A DNA stretch of 64,000 nucleotides from NCBI RefSeq assembly GCF_029873635.1, contig NC_080417.1, positions 33,158,214 through 33,222,213 on the forward strand, read 5' to 3'. A program made the translations under genes and the position numbers. Of this stretch, positions 31,751-44,278 are shown piece by piece; position 1 is the stretch's first letter, and the number at the start of each line of letters is the position of its first letter. This stretch comes from Malania oleifera. Taxonomy: Eukaryota; Streptophyta; Magnoliopsida; Santalales; Ximeniaceae. Below the pieces are notes generated by a model, which was not told the origin of the DNA, did not search any database, and worked only from the letters and a program-made list of their open reading frames with translations.

Positions 31751-32445
31751 TCATCCCAACCTTTTAGTGACGATATCTGCAGTTTGTTCCTTAGTAGGTA
31801 CATAAGTCATACAGATAATTCCTTCTTCAATTTTCTCTTTGATGAAGTGTCTGTCTACTTCCACATGTTTAGTCCTGTCATGTTGAACTGGATTGAGAGA
31901 GATGTTGATAGCTGCCTTATTATCACTATAGAGTTTGATAGGAAAGTTCATCGGGACCTGTAATTCTTCCAAGAGTTTTCGTAACCACAGTCCTTCACAT
32001 ATCCCTTGAGTGATTGCCTTGAATTCAGCTTCAGCACTACTATGAGCCACCACATTCTGTTTTTTGCTTCTCCAAGTTACCAGATTCCCCAGACGAATGT
32101 ACAATAACCTGTGGTGAACCTTCTATCTTCCATAGATCCTGCCCAATCTGCATCTGTAAAGATCTCTACTTCCTTGCTTTCACATTTCTTAAAGAAGAGT
32201 CCTCTTCCCGGGGATTCCTTGAGATATCTAAGGATCTTGTACACAACATCTAAGTGGGCTTCTTTTGGTGAATGCATGTGTTGACTTACTACACTGACTG
32301 CAAATGCAATATCTGGTCTAGTATGTGATAGGTAGATTAGCTTGCCAACCAATCTATAATACCTCTCCATTTCCACTGGTTTTCCACAGTCTTCAACCCT
32401 CTTTATTGCTTCCATTAGGGTTTCGCCGGGTTTGCATCCTAGCAT
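31751..32445 (-). pseudogene. Copia reverse transcriptase end and RNase H
   Basis: Two overlapping open stretches in different frames (32,445-32,077 and 32,104-31,751) encode LVGKLIYLSHTRPDIAFAV, EIFTDADWAGS, then VVAHSSAEAEFKAI, YSDNKAAINI, KHVEVDRHFIKE and PTKEQTADIVTK. These are the copia RNase H landmarks with the acidic residues present. A frameshift near 32,090 splits the domain. Confidence 0.85.
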
Positions 32446-32478
32446 GCCAGTTTCAATTAGGAGATCAGTAACATACTT

Positions 32479-33446
32479 TCACCGAGAAACACTAATTCCC
32501 TTATTTGTTCTCACCACTTCCATGCCCAAAAAATACCGCATTTGTCCCAAGTCTTTAACTTCAAATTCAGCAGCCAGAACTTTCTTCAATCTCTCCATCT
32601 CTACAGTATCATCACCAGTAAGGATTATATCATCAACATACACTATTATTATTGTTCTCTTACCTCTTTCAGACTGTTGGAATAACAGTGTATGGTCTGA
32701 TTGCCCTTGCCGATAACCTTGATTCTTTAGTACTTTTGCGAATCTGTCGAACCATGCTCTAGGAGATTGTTTGAGGCCATACAAGGATTTCTTGAGTTTA
32801 CACACTCTGTTGTCTTCACCTTTCCCATTGAATCCTGGTGGTATAGTCATGTATACTTCCTCTTCTAATTCTCCATTTAAAAAAGCATTTTTAATATCAA
32901 GTTGTTGTAGTGGCCAATCTAAGTTGGTTGCCAAGAACAAGAGAACCCGAATTGTATTTAAGTTTGCCACTGGTGCAAATGTCTCTGTATAGTCAATGTC
33001 GTAAGTCTGTGTAAAACCTTTTGCAACAAGTCTGGCTTTATATCTTTCAACTATTCCATCAAATTTATATTTCACTGTGAAGACCCATTTACAACCCACT
33101 GACTTCTTCCCTTTTGGTAGATTTGTCAACTCCCAAGTTCCATTTTTTTTAGGACTCGCATTTCTTCCATGACTGCCTCTCTTCATTTAGGTATTTCTAG
33201 AACTTCCCGAATGTTCTTTGGCATTTTCATCCTGTCAAGGTTAGGGACAAACGCACGATATCCTGTAGACAAGCTTTTATAAGACATGTATTTAGACCAA
33301 GGGTATTGAGTACATGACCTGGTTTGTTTTGTGATTGCAATAGGTAAATTGATATCATCAGGTACAGGATTATCAGAAGAAGACTCAATTACCAAATCAG
33401 GATTGGGCATGGGCTCATGGTTATTTGGAGCTGTCACCAGTTCCAA
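32479..33446 (-). pseudogene. Copia reverse transcriptase
   Basis: An open stretch of 235 codons (33,186-32,479) encodes VGCKWVFTVKYKFDG, YKARLVAKGFTQT, DYTETFAPVANLNTIRVLL, LQQLDIKNAFLNGELEEEVY and the active site IIVYVDDIILTGDD, all intact. Upstream (33,446-33,183) is the connecting segment. The frame shifts at about 33,185 and a TGA interrupts just after GISVSR (about 32,476). Confidence 0.85.
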
Positions 33447-33986
33447 TGCTCTTGGAGCCTTAGGTATGAGATTCTCCCTATCCTTTGTTTTCGGATTTCT
33501 TGAGTAAACAAGTATGTCTGCGTTGTTTTGCTCTCCTGTATCTCCCCCTGAGGTTAAGTGTTCTGTTGTATTTGGCAGGTCAGGAAGTAATGCAATGGAA
33601 GACTCGATAGATGGGTCAAGGAATGAAGCAACAGGAGGGAATGAAGGTACCGGAGGCTCAATAGGTGGTATTGGTTCAGATGACGCAGATTTAGTAGTAA
33701 AGAGGTCAAAGAACCGATTTTCACTCCATTTCTCCCCTTGAAGAGAGGGCTTTGGGAAATAAGGAGTTGTTTCAAAGAAAGTTACATCAAGACTAACAAA
33801 CAGTCATTTTGAGATCGGATCATAGCATTTGTAGCCTTTCTGGGTAGGAGAATAATCAGGGAAGACACATTTAATGGCACGAGGATCCAATTTATCGCGA
33901 TGGTGTGCATGAACGTGAACAAAAGCAGTACAACCAAAGATTTTCAGCGGGAGATTGGAGGGGAGTCGAGAGGTAGGAAAGTGTTT

Positions 33987-35161
33987 CTAGAATTTCTGAA
34001 GAGGGATGACAAAGGAAAGTGCTCGACTCAACATTCGATTAATGAGATTTGTGGCTATTAAGATGGCATCGCCCCAAAAATAATGTTTCATATTGGTAGT
34101 AAACATTAATGCCTGGGCTACTTCAAGTATATGTCTATTTTTTCGTTCAGCAACCCCATTTTGTTGAGGGGTATCCATACAAGAACTTTGATGAACAATC
34201 CCATTTTTTTGAAGAAAAGTTCCTAGAATAATATTAAAAATATTCCATACCATTATCAGTACGTAAAATTTGAATATAAGTCTGGAACTGTGTATGAATC
34301 ATGGAATGAAAACTGATAAAAATGTAGCAGACTTCAGTTTTGTCATTCAGTAAGTAGATCCAACAAAGACGAGTATGGTCATCAATAAAGGTAACAAACC
34401 ATTTTATATTGGTGCGATTGAGGGAACGTGAGGGACCCCACACATCACTGTGAAACATAGTAAATGGGCGAGATGGTTTGTATATGGATGATGGGAAAGA
34501 AATACGACGATGTTTTGCAAGCTCACACACTTCACATTGAAACTCAGAAGACATTTTATTTGAACAAATAGAAGGAAACAAACGTTTTAAATATTGGAAA
34601 TTGGGATGACCCATCCTTGAATGCCATAACAAAAGTTCACTATTTTTAGAAATAGATGCAGAATCACAAATTGCAGTATTACATAGTTCACTCAAGCTTG
34701 CCTCCTCAAAGTAGCAGAGACCCTCATACGCTTTAGCAGTGCCAATCGTCTTCCCCGATGATAGGTCCTGAAAAACACAATGAGAGGAAACAAATTTAGC
34801 AGAACAATTTGAGTCTTTTGTTAACTGACTGATGGATAACAGGTTGCAAGATAACTTGGGAACATGTAGGACAGATTGTAAAGTTATAGAATCAGATATG
34901 CGAATACTTCCTTTTCCAGCAACTGGTGAGAGAGAGCCATCTGCAATTTTTACTCAAATTCCCAACATATGGTGAGTAGGATGAAAAATATTGATAAGAC
35001 CCAGTCATATGATCAAATGCACCCGAGTCAATTATCCATGGAGATTTGTAAAAGGATGTAGTGTTTAAAGCTGACAGATAATTAGCTCGGTGAGCCAAGG
35101 AACCAGAGGAAGACTGACCCGATGTTTGAATTGACGAAATCATTTTATACAGTTGATCCAA
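33987..35161 (-). pseudogene. Copia protease tail and integrase
   Basis: Protease is seen as SPWIIDSGAFDHMTGS in 35,161-34,892. Integrase is in 34,695-34,234 and 34,253-33,987: HSRMGHPNFQYLKRLF and CEVCELAKHRR (HHCC module), MFHSDVWGPS and [10 protein letters not shown] (two catalytic Asp), then after a frameshift [15 protein letters not shown] (catalytic Glu). A frameshift near 34,245 breaks the core. Confidence 0.85.
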
Positions 35162-35237
35162 TTGTTCTGGACTGAATGCACTACTTGAAGAGGTATTGGT
35201 GTTTTCTCCTTGTAATCTTTCAGTTGACCTGTCAGTG

Positions 35238-36214
35238 CTAACCTAGTACCCACGATTTTTTTGGTATTGTCTCCGCTTCCAATCTGCTGGTTTTCCATGA
35301 ATCTCCCAGTAGGTATTTTTTTAAATGACCTGTTTTTTGGCAATGGTCACACCATAATTTTCCTTTTTGTGGTCGTTGACTAGGTCCCCCTGGGCCTTTT
35401 GATACAAGGGCTGAAACATCAGGCCCATTAGTGTGCCCATCTATTTTTTGGGCGAATACGGGTACAGGGAGATCCAACCCAACATGATCATTTTGGGGCC
35501 TCAACATCACACGCCTCCTGTTCTCCTCCCTCTTAACCTCTGCAAAGACCTCTCGGGTTGAAGGAAGAGGTTGCCGGCCAAGGATCCGTCCCCTCATGTC
35601 GTCAAGCTCTTGGTTCAGTCAGGCAAGGAACTTGAAGACCCTTTCGTTTTCGAGCCTCCTTCGGTATCGTGTACTGTCGGCGGAGCACTCCCACTCCTCA
35701 TCGATGCTCAGGTCGAGCTCCTGCCAGAGATGGGTCATATCCATGAAATACTCAGTAACGCCTCTCTCTCCTTGCCTCATCTGCACAATCGGGTCTTGAT
35801 TTCGAAGATTTGCAAGGAACTCTTGATGTCAGAGTATGTCTCACGAACAACTTCCTAGACGTCCTTCGCCGTTGGCAAGAACAGGTAGACTTTTCTGATT
35901 GACGGCTGCATCGAGTTGACAAGCCAAGCTGTGACCATGGAGTTTTCATACCTCCATTTTTGCAAGGCTACAACGTCAGTAGGGTCTGGTTTCCTCCGTT
36001 CACCGGTAAGATAACCTAACTTCCCTTTTCCCTCAATCACCAATTTTATGGATTGAGCCCACTCACGGAAATTTTTTCTGTTTAATTTTTCCAATGAGAG
36101 TGGAAAGGCTGTGTTATCTAGCCCATTCGAACCCCCAACAGATGTGGCCTCTGAGTCACCGTTGATATTTGCAGAAGAGGTCGACCCTCTTCTGTTGACG
36201 GTGTCGCTGGCCAT
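35238..36214 (-). pseudogene. Copia gag
   Basis: Starts at the ATG at 36,214, about 25 bases past the primer binding site. The segment LEKLNRKNFREWAQSIKL and AWLVNSMQPSI is the copia gag capsid core. An in-frame TAG at about 35,857 stands where a Trp codon is expected. The zinc knuckle CDHCQKTGHLKKY near 35,330 lacks its last Cys through a probable one-base indel. Confidence 0.8.
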
Positions 36215-36934
36215 AGTTAGCTAAGGTTGAGAAACCCTAGCTCTGATACCATGTAAGCAGAAGCTGTGAATCTTTTCTGCATTGATTTGTTCATATGTAC
36301 ATCCCAATATATAATACAATTACCTATTCTAAACAAGGAAACTGTTCCCTTACTGAATAATATCAAATCCTCCATATTTACCCACTTTCCTAATTTGTGT
36401 ATTATTTACAATGATACTTGGGATTGGCATTTTAACAGTAAGTCTGTAAGCATGCATGACAGTTTTCTACATTAAATATTTTCTAGAAAGCTACTTTATT
36501 TCAGTATGCATTGGATTGTATCATATTGGAGAAATGGCTATATTACATTTACAACACATGAACTTTGACTATATTTGTTGTATGATGTATCATGTCTACT
36601 ACTCTCCATAAACTTAGAATGTCTATTTCTTCTGAAAAAGAGATTTGTTTCGTGCATGAGGCAATTTGATATCAATTGCTGATGTAAAACCACAGAAAAA
36701 GAGGGAAAACAACCTTTGAAGTTATACTATTTCTTCAATCTAAAATGGTAGAAAGTAACATCAATACTGTTCCAGGAATGGTTCCCTGGGCATTTGAATG
36801 TTACTTTTCTTTCAAAGACATGTTTGATAGCGTGCCACTTAATTGAGGGAAGTGGATTATTCTTTGGGGAACATCCTTTTTTCTTGCTTATGTAATATTT
36901 CTTTTAGTGCCTGAGTTCTTAGCGGGACAATTAA

Positions 36935-37563
36935 GGGCCTGTTTAGTTGTGGAGAACACTTTTCATTTTCCATTTCATTTTTCCAAAAAAAAAGAAAATT
37001 TAAAAGAAGTTAGCTAAGTTTTCATTTTACATAATTTATATGAAATAAATGAATAAGAATAAAAAATTTTGGCACTTGCTTGTAGAAATAGTTTTATTTT
37101 CTATTTCTAATTCTTTAAATAATTACAAAAATGTCACCTTGTTTTTCAATTTTTCAAATTTATATAGGAAAGTTGGAGAACATCTTTTGATTATTTTCTA
37201 GATTTTTAACTCTTAGTTTGCGTATGGAAGCATGAGATTCGGATATTCAACTTTAGTTTGTGTGAATTATGTATTGAGTTTTTTTCCGAATCCACATAAA
37301 TTCAAATTCAAGCCCCAAAATCCATGATCTAAAATATTACCTTATATAATTTTTGGAAAATTATAAAAAAGTTCTCTCTTTGTAATTGTCTTCAAATCTA
37401 GATATTAAAAATAAAAACTATTTTGCACATTTAAACAAACTCTTTATTTTCTACCTTTTTAATGCAAATTTTGAGAAACTAAAAAATAAGATAAACTTTT
37501 TATAATTATTTGGAAAACTAAAAAATGGAGAACGGAAAATATTTTCCACAACTAAATGGGCCC
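36935..37563. mobile_element. Tourist-like MITE, 629 bp, intron 1
   Basis: The ends read GGGCCTGTTTAGTTGTGGA and, from the right, GGGCCCATTTAGTTGTGGA, with TAA on both sides (36,932-36,934 and 37,564-37,566). AT-rich, no coding capacity. An error-rich version of the same copy appears at about 47,930-48,617. Confidence 0.75.
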
Positions 37564-38394
37564 TAAGAGATTCTTTTAAGAAATACAGGGATCTGTGTTT
37601 TGGCAGCAACTCGCTTTTGGGTGGTGGTCCCATTTAGATCAACACACTTTAGGAAGAAATATTTGAATACATATCAATAATTCTCTAAGCTTCTTGTGGA
37701 TCAGACTGATTAGTGTCACTGCCCTTTTCTGCAACATTCTTCACTGAATATCTAATGTCCTCTAAATGTTAATCCACACAATGGATGTGCTCAATATTGG
37801 ACTAAACTGTGTGCATAGATTGAATTCTTCAAGGACTGACTTTGCTGCTGTGGATTTTCTGGAGGCGTGGAGAATAGGAAATTGAGAAATGGCATAAGTT
37901 TAGAATGGTGTTCCTTGTCCATCTCTTTTGGACAAATTTCAAATAAAAGAAGTTGATGAACTTCTGCATATGCTGAATTTCTCGTCAGTAGTTTTAAGAA
38001 TGTGATGATAGGGAAACTTTATTGTAGGGAGGCTCAAATGAAGACTATACATTTGCTTCTTGATCATTTGGATTGTATTGCTTTGTATTTTTTTTTGAGT
38101 ATGTCATGTACTCCCTCTGAGGCATTTGGCTTTTTCTTCCTCATCCACAGACTGCTTGGCCCTTTTGGCTTTCCTTTTCTATGAAGTAAATTAAGAAACA
38201 GAATCACATGCACTCATCAAAGAAAAAATTGAGGTATGGTGTAAACTCACAAAAGTCATGATGGTTTTGGGTTTTGTATGGAAGTCTAATGGGATGTCTA
38301 TCTAATGATTCGAACTTTTTTCTTTTTATGCGTTACGCTTTTCATATGTTCTATTCATTGGGGGTATTTTATTAATAGTCTTTCATAATTTCAG

Positions 38395-38580
38395 GTGCAT
38401 CATTTAATGTGCACAGAGCTTAGGAAGTTGCTTGATAGAATCTCCAAGATATTTCCAGAAATAGAAGCAGCTCGACCTCGATATCCATCAGGAATTCAGG
38501 CGCTATGCTCTTTATACCATGCAATTGAGAGAGCCAAATCAATCCTTCATTACTGCAGTGAGTCTAGTAAGCTGTACTTG
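38395..38580 (+). CDS. PUB5: U-box E3 ligase, PUB5-like: exon 2
   Basis: An exon of 62 codons in phase 0 between TTTCAG and a GT donor. It encodes VHHLMCTELRKLLDRISKI, EAARPRYPSGIQALCSL and SILHYCSESSKLYL, the conserved N-terminal segment (UND region) of this class of plant U-box proteins. The intact version exists only here; the equivalent at 49,563-49,760 is corrupted. Confidence 0.85.
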
Positions 38581-38703
38581 GTATGTATTTTTAAAATTTA
38601 TTTGTGAAAAGACAAGAGAATTAGATATATCATGATAGTTCCAATTTTGTATCATGCACATGAAAACCAGCATCAGTATAATGAAGGGTGAAAGTTAAGG
38701 AGT

Positions 38704-40785
38704 TGTCTTAAGAGGGGGGTGAATTGGATTATTAAAATTTGTTTTAATTCTTTTTATGAATTCTCTGACCTCTTGTTAAATTACAACAAAGAACTTAGTT
38801 TCTTAATCAATCCACAATCCAACACTTCAACACAACACAACACAACAAAACTTAAACAAACATTCAACCAATCAATCAACTTTAAAGTAATCAACCACTC
38901 AATATAATATTCAGCTTTTTGGCAATTCTCAGCTTTTGTATGTAGCTCTGTGGATATGTTTTATTCAAGCCCTGTATTGATGAATTTGATTTCTTAATAT
39001 GAAACACAATATGAAATCCAACACTCTTTTTAAAAACTTAGACTTTAAATAAACTTTAAGTTTATAAGTCTTGGGTTTTAACCAATCAACGTACTCCCTT
39101 ACGGTTTCCGCAGTTTATATTGATCAACCAACGTACTTCCTTTTGATTTTCGCAAATCCCAAAATCAAATTATTTATTAGTTTATTTAATATCCAATCCA
39201 CGTAGTTTTTATGATCAAAATTTAAAACACAACCACGCAGTTAATATTTGCTGGAAATTAAAGAGAGTAAAGAAAGAGAGTGACACAACAGTTTTTACGA
39301 GGTTCAGCTTATCCCCAACTTACGTCCTCGCCTTTGGCCAATACAACCAAAGGATTCCACTATACCGTTCCTTTCCGGGCGGAAGAAACCTTTTACAAGC
39401 GACACCCCACGCTTGGACACTCTTTAAGTAGGCTAGAGTAACGTCTTTTCAAGTGATAACCCACACTCGGTCACTCCTTCAATAGGCTTGAAGTACGCTT
39501 CTCCAAGCGATACCTCACGCTCGGTCCAACGATTCAACAACCTGAAATCGTCAAGAACTACAAGAACAAGAACAAGAACTTGTGTACACGAGACACTCTC
39601 AGATAGAGTAGGTTAGTACAACAATCAGCACAATATACTTCAATGTAAATTCAATATAAAGAAATTGAAGCTCAATGAAATTCTATCACCGGATTAAACT
39701 TCCTTTGATCGAAAGATTCAGACTTTTAAAGCACAATTTTGTGTGAGATGATCAGCAAGAACTCAGTTGAGATACCAGCAGGATGTGAGTAAGAAAGCTT
39801 TTCAGAATTGAGAGTACTTGAGAGTTTTGCGATTGCTGAAAATATTTCTTAGTTATTAAAGTCCTTGTCTTGGGGGCTATTTATAGAGTTTAAAAAGTTA
39901 ATTCCTTGCTCCCCAAGTTTACTTGGAGTGTTGATCAAGTTTACAAAAAGATTGGAGCCCAAGAAACCAAATGTAAAAATTTTCCCGTTAGTATTTTTAG
40001 AAAACTCTCGAGTGGCAGTCGCCTGGCACGACTAGTCAGGCGCCTGTCTTAGTTAAATTCAAAAGTTAGAACACTAGTAGTCGTCTGTCAAAACTCAAGC
40101 AGGTGCCTCCGATGATCAGGTAGGCGCCTGTCAGGCTACCATCAGGCGCTTGGCTCCTTTCTGGCTGCCAGTTCTTAAAAAACACAAATATAGTCAGTTG
40201 CCTAGGAGTTTTGGGCAGATGCCTGAGCTTTCAAAAATATTTGTTTTTTTTAAGATTTGACTTTGAAAACTCTTTTCATTTGAGACCTTCATTATTTATA
40301 ACTTTGGAAATCATATTTCAAGGTCTTTTAAAAATAGTTTCTAGGATTTTAATTTTTTCCTAAAAGAGCTTCAACGCTTTTATATTGAGTTTTACTTGAA
40401 GTACTTACATAAGATTTCCTTAAGACTTTTGACATTTTAAGCACTTAAGTCTTCATGCTTTGTTCTTTCTTTGGCTCCATCTTGTCTTCAAGCTTTTAGT
40501 AAGTTCTCTTTCATGCTCTCATGATCTTCAAGGTTTATTAGACTTTAACAAGTTCTCATTCATGCTCTCATGATCTTCAAGTTTTAATAGATCATCTTTA
40601 AATCCATGTCTTTTAAGCTTCATTTTATCACCTTTCTTTGGAGTATAAGCTTTCATTGATCCTTGTGAGCTTTTGACCTTGTAGTTATATATTTAAGTCC
40701 TAAAATATCATCACTTAACCAAATATGTTAAGCTCCTCTTGTTTGTTATTATCAAAACAAGATTTTAAGCCTTATAAAGCTAACA
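38704..40785 (-). mobile_element. Solo LTR, SIRE/Maximus-like copia, intron 2
   Basis: The minus strand starts TGTTAGCTTTATAAGG and soon has TTTTGATAATAACAAAC, text typical of SIRE/Maximus LTRs. It carries a TATAAATAGCC box (about 39,880-39,892) and ends near CCCCCCTCTTAAGACA at 38,704. It is 2,082 bases with no coding domains. A clean 5-base target duplication is not visible (GGAGT and AAAGG flank it). The U3 part contains repeated AGGCGCCTG-like motifs (about 40,020-40,220). Confidence 0.65.
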
Positions 40786-40802
40786 AAAGGCCTTTGGTCT
40801 GT

Positions 40803-40842
40803 GAACACACACACACACACACACACAGATATATATATATGT
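40803..40842. repeat. CA and TA microsatellite
   Basis: An ACAC run followed by a TATA run just outside the solo LTR. The matching tract on the other contig is at about 52,123-52,157. Confidence 0.8.
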
Positions 40843-41208
40843 TGAGGCTTGACATTGTTGGTCCATAACTTAAAATCATAAGCTTTAGGTAAAGCGGTAG
40901 CTTAACATGGTATTAGAGCAATGGTTGCTAGGAGGTCTTGGGTTCTATTCTTGTCACTTGCATTTATTGCAGTTTGTTGAAAAAATTATTGTGTTCCAAA
41001 TATGGTGTTATTCATTGCTTGTTTATCTCTCCTTGTGCAATTGGGCTGTATGTGCAGGGGAGTGTTAAGGCTTGATATAAGTTGTTAGCCAAACAACGCA
41101 ACTTTTAGGTAAAGTGGTTGCTTAAAAATATATATTATTTAATGATGGGAAATGGAATCTGCCAATATGGTTTGAGATTCTGATCTGTGGCCAAATTCTA
41201 AAATGTAA

Positions 41209-41795
41209 GGCCTGTTTTGTTGTGGAAAATATTTTTCTTTTTTCAATTTTTAGTTTTCTAATGGATTATAAAAATTTAAACTTATATTTTAATTTTTAGA
41301 GATTTGCATTAAAAATGTAGAAAATAAAGAGTTTGTTTAAATGTACGAAACAAATTTTCATTTTTTATTTTTAGATTCTAAAATTACCACAAAAAGAATA
41401 ACTATTTTTCCAAATTCTCCAACTTTTATATTACGTAATATTTAGAATTATGGATTTCGGACTTGAATTTGGATTTGCATGGATGTAAAAAAAAAATTTA
41501 TACATAATCCATACAAATTAAAAGTCCAAAATCTGAATTTCATGCTCCCATATACATAGTAAGAGTTGGAAATCTAGAAAATGTTGAAAAGATGTTTTCT
41601 AACTTTTCTATATAAATTTGGAAAATTTGAAATGAAGAAAAAAAATGTTTTCACAAGCAAATAGTGCCGAAACTGTTTATTGTTATTCACTTATATCACA
41701 CAAATGTCATAAAAATGAAAAATTAGCTAACTTTTTTGAAGTTTTTAGAAAGCTAAAATGGAAAATGAAAATTGTTTTTCAAAACTAAATGAGCC
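41209..41795. mobile_element. Tourist-like MITE, about 587 bp, intron 2
   Basis: The left end GGCCTGTTTTGTTGTGGA pairs with the right end, whose reverse complement starts GGCTCATTTAGTTTTGAAAAAC, and the two halves stay similar in inverted orientation. A TAA precedes the left end; the right flank is unclear. It is related to the MITE at 36,935-37,563. The second-contig copy lies at about 52,524-53,113. Confidence 0.6.
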
Positions 41796-42897
41796 GGCAG
41801 TTTTTGTATATATTTTTTTTTTCCTTCTTCTCTTGAGTTGAAGTGGCGCTGATGCCTAATCAACACTTTAGCGATTTTTGGAGAAGTTGAAAACAATATT
41901 GCGTGGCCATTAATATGTGATTCATTGGAGGCTTACATTGGGCTATGTATTTATGCTGATTGGTCAGCCCAGTGATTTGACTCTTATCTTGAGTCGGCCA
42001 CCTTAATCAATTTCATCTTGCATTACTTGGACACATGCTTCCATAATGAACCCTACTTGAATGACAAGATGGTTCATTTAATAGTAAAATGGTCTTAAAT
42101 TTCCACTAAATTATTGAAATTTCCATCAATTTCCTCGTTCCACCATCCTCAAAATCAAAATTAAAGTCAATTTCCATCAAAATTTTCACAAGTTACCCAA
42201 AACTTATTGAAATATTTGAAATTTGAAGGAAATTTGTGAAAGACTATGGAACAGAATTTCCTTGAAATTGAAATTAGAGATACAAAAATCAAATTGAAAT
42301 TCTGTCTGAATAAATCTTCTTTTAATTGAAAATATTTATTACAAGGACTTGAATGATGGTTTTTAAGACATTAAAAATCCATGCAAAATTAAATTCAGAT
42401 ATCAACTACAACATTTTATTTGACCTCTCAATTCTAAATTAGTTGTTTTCACAAAAATAAATCATGTTGAACAGATTTGTAAATTTCATTTTATATTAAT
42501 TGAGTATGAATATGTTTAATATTGTTGTTATATGTAATTATTTTACAATATACTCCACATACCTGTCATTGATATATTTTAATTATAGTAATTTAGTTCT
42601 AAATCTTGCATTATGTTTATTAACAGTTACTAAAATTTCATACAGAAATTCCATATTTTATTATTAATTTCCATCATTTTTAAAAAATGGAAATCAAAAT
42701 CAAAACTGATGTTGAAATTTCCGTTGAAATTTCTATTACTCTGAAGCCTCAAATTTTAGTTGACATTGAAATTTAAATTCTTGATTTTCTACTGTGATAA
42801 AAATATCTTTTTTCCCTTCATGTTTGATTTCATCCATTAAGTATTTAGCTGGTTTCCTCTTAGGATATGATTGATAATGCCTTGAAAATATATTCAG

Positions 42898-43006
42898 GCA
42901 ATGACAGGCAATAAAATAGCCTCAAGATGTGAAAGATCAAGGGACCGTTTAGTGCACTGTTTGGGCCAAGTTCAGAACATGGTTTCAGTAATGTTGCAAA
43001 GTACAG
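42898..43006 (+). pseudogene. PUB5: PUB5-like exon 3, left-contig version (one extra base)
   Basis: This exon follows ATTCAG and encodes AMTGNKIASRCERSRDRL through VSVMLQ. It is 109 bases, whereas the right-contig version (54,215-54,322) is 108: TTGCAAAGTACAG here against TTGCAAGTACAG there. The extra A would shift the frame into exon 4. Given the contig overlap, a sequencing error is more likely than a mutation. Confidence 0.7.
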
Positions 43007-44278
43007 GTTGGTGAAGTTGACTTTCTGAGCACCATGATATGTATATACCATCTCAATTGTTGCAAATCATGTTATCTTGTTTTCATTTTTCATTTTTCTT
43101 TGTTTATTGAACCAACCATGTAGAAAATGCATGGGCAAGAACATTTGAGTCCTGGATTGTTTACAAAATATTCTTTTGACTTGTTATACCCTCTCATCAA
43201 TTTCAGGGATACCCACCATGTGGGTTATAGGCACTGTTTGTAAATGACTTGATTTGCATGTGATAACCTTGATAACAATTTCTACTGACGAAAGTAGATT
43301 GTACGTTGGTGACTTATTAGGCTTTGAATATTCCACTCTTCCTTATGAGTGTTGGTCTCTCCTCCACTGCATGTGCATCCATCTACCTTGTCACTATGTT
43401 TAGAGAAACCTTGGATTTGTGTTTGTGTTTGATTTTGGATGAGATGTAATATAAAATTGTATTGAAATTTGTCCAAATCCGCCCAAATCCAAATTTAAGA
43501 TCCGAAATCCATGCTGCCAAATGCAGCATGCATGTTGCATTTGTTTTCTTTTCAGGAAAAAAGAATACATGAATCACACGTATTCCATGTGTGCATGCAA
43601 CTAGTATTGTAATATTACACTGTTGAACCAGCCCAGTGACATTGTATCAATTGTCATTTGCATAGATCCCCAACGCATGATGTGTTGTCTGAATCCATGT
43701 GGCTTCCTGGGAGCATGCAACTTAGTATTTTAATATCCACTCTTGTTGAAAACCAGTTTCAGATGGCCTTGGTATCCCCTTCTCATTTGCATCCATCCCA
43801 CGACATAATGTGTTTGGTCTGTTGTGTTCCTGTTGCTGTACTTCTGAGATGGTGAGAACATTTACACTTGAGGTATGGTTGTAATACAGTGTGACTTCCT
43901 CTCACTTCCCCAACCTGCCCCATACCAAAAAAAAATTAAATAAATAAGAAAAGAAAAGGAACAAGTATCACTAATATGTGATTGAATCATTGTCCTTGTA
44001 CCTGCTTCTCTTGGTTAACTTGTTTGTTCCTATCAGAAAAACTGTCCAACTGTAAACATTATATGATGCCACCCTCACAAACATGCCCTAAATGCTAACT
44101 TCTGGCAAAGAAGAAACTTTAGGAAACCTATACCATTTATAGTGTAGTGTGCAGCAGGACCACGTTAGCTGTAGCTTCTTTTCACGTTATTCCTTCTTAA
44201 TTTATTTTTACTGTATTCTTTTAATCTGAGGATTATTATGTAGTGCTTGTCTGGAGTTTGATTAATTTAACTGCAGCA

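Larger units (their letters stand above)
31499..36437 (-). mobile_element. Copia element (Ale-like?) in intron 1, 4,939 bp
   Basis: The element is complete in structure: LTRs of 186 bases at 31,499-31,684 and 36,252-36,437, 5-base target duplication GTAAG (31,494-31,498 and 36,438-36,442), primer binding site TGGTATCAGAGC (36,240-36,251, minus) and polypurine tract GAGGGGGAG (31,685-31,693, minus). I count 7 differences between the LTRs (about 4 percent), so it is moderately young. Gag, protease, integrase, reverse transcriptase and RNase H follow in copia order, antisense to the host gene, with several stops and frameshifts. The small size and short LTRs suit the Ale lineage, but that is a guess. 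Confidence 0.9.

Noticed and set aside
38818..38850. CACAACACAACA run as a telomere-like or satellite repeat
   Set aside because: Short, imperfect and inside the solo LTR; it does not match the plant telomere repeat.
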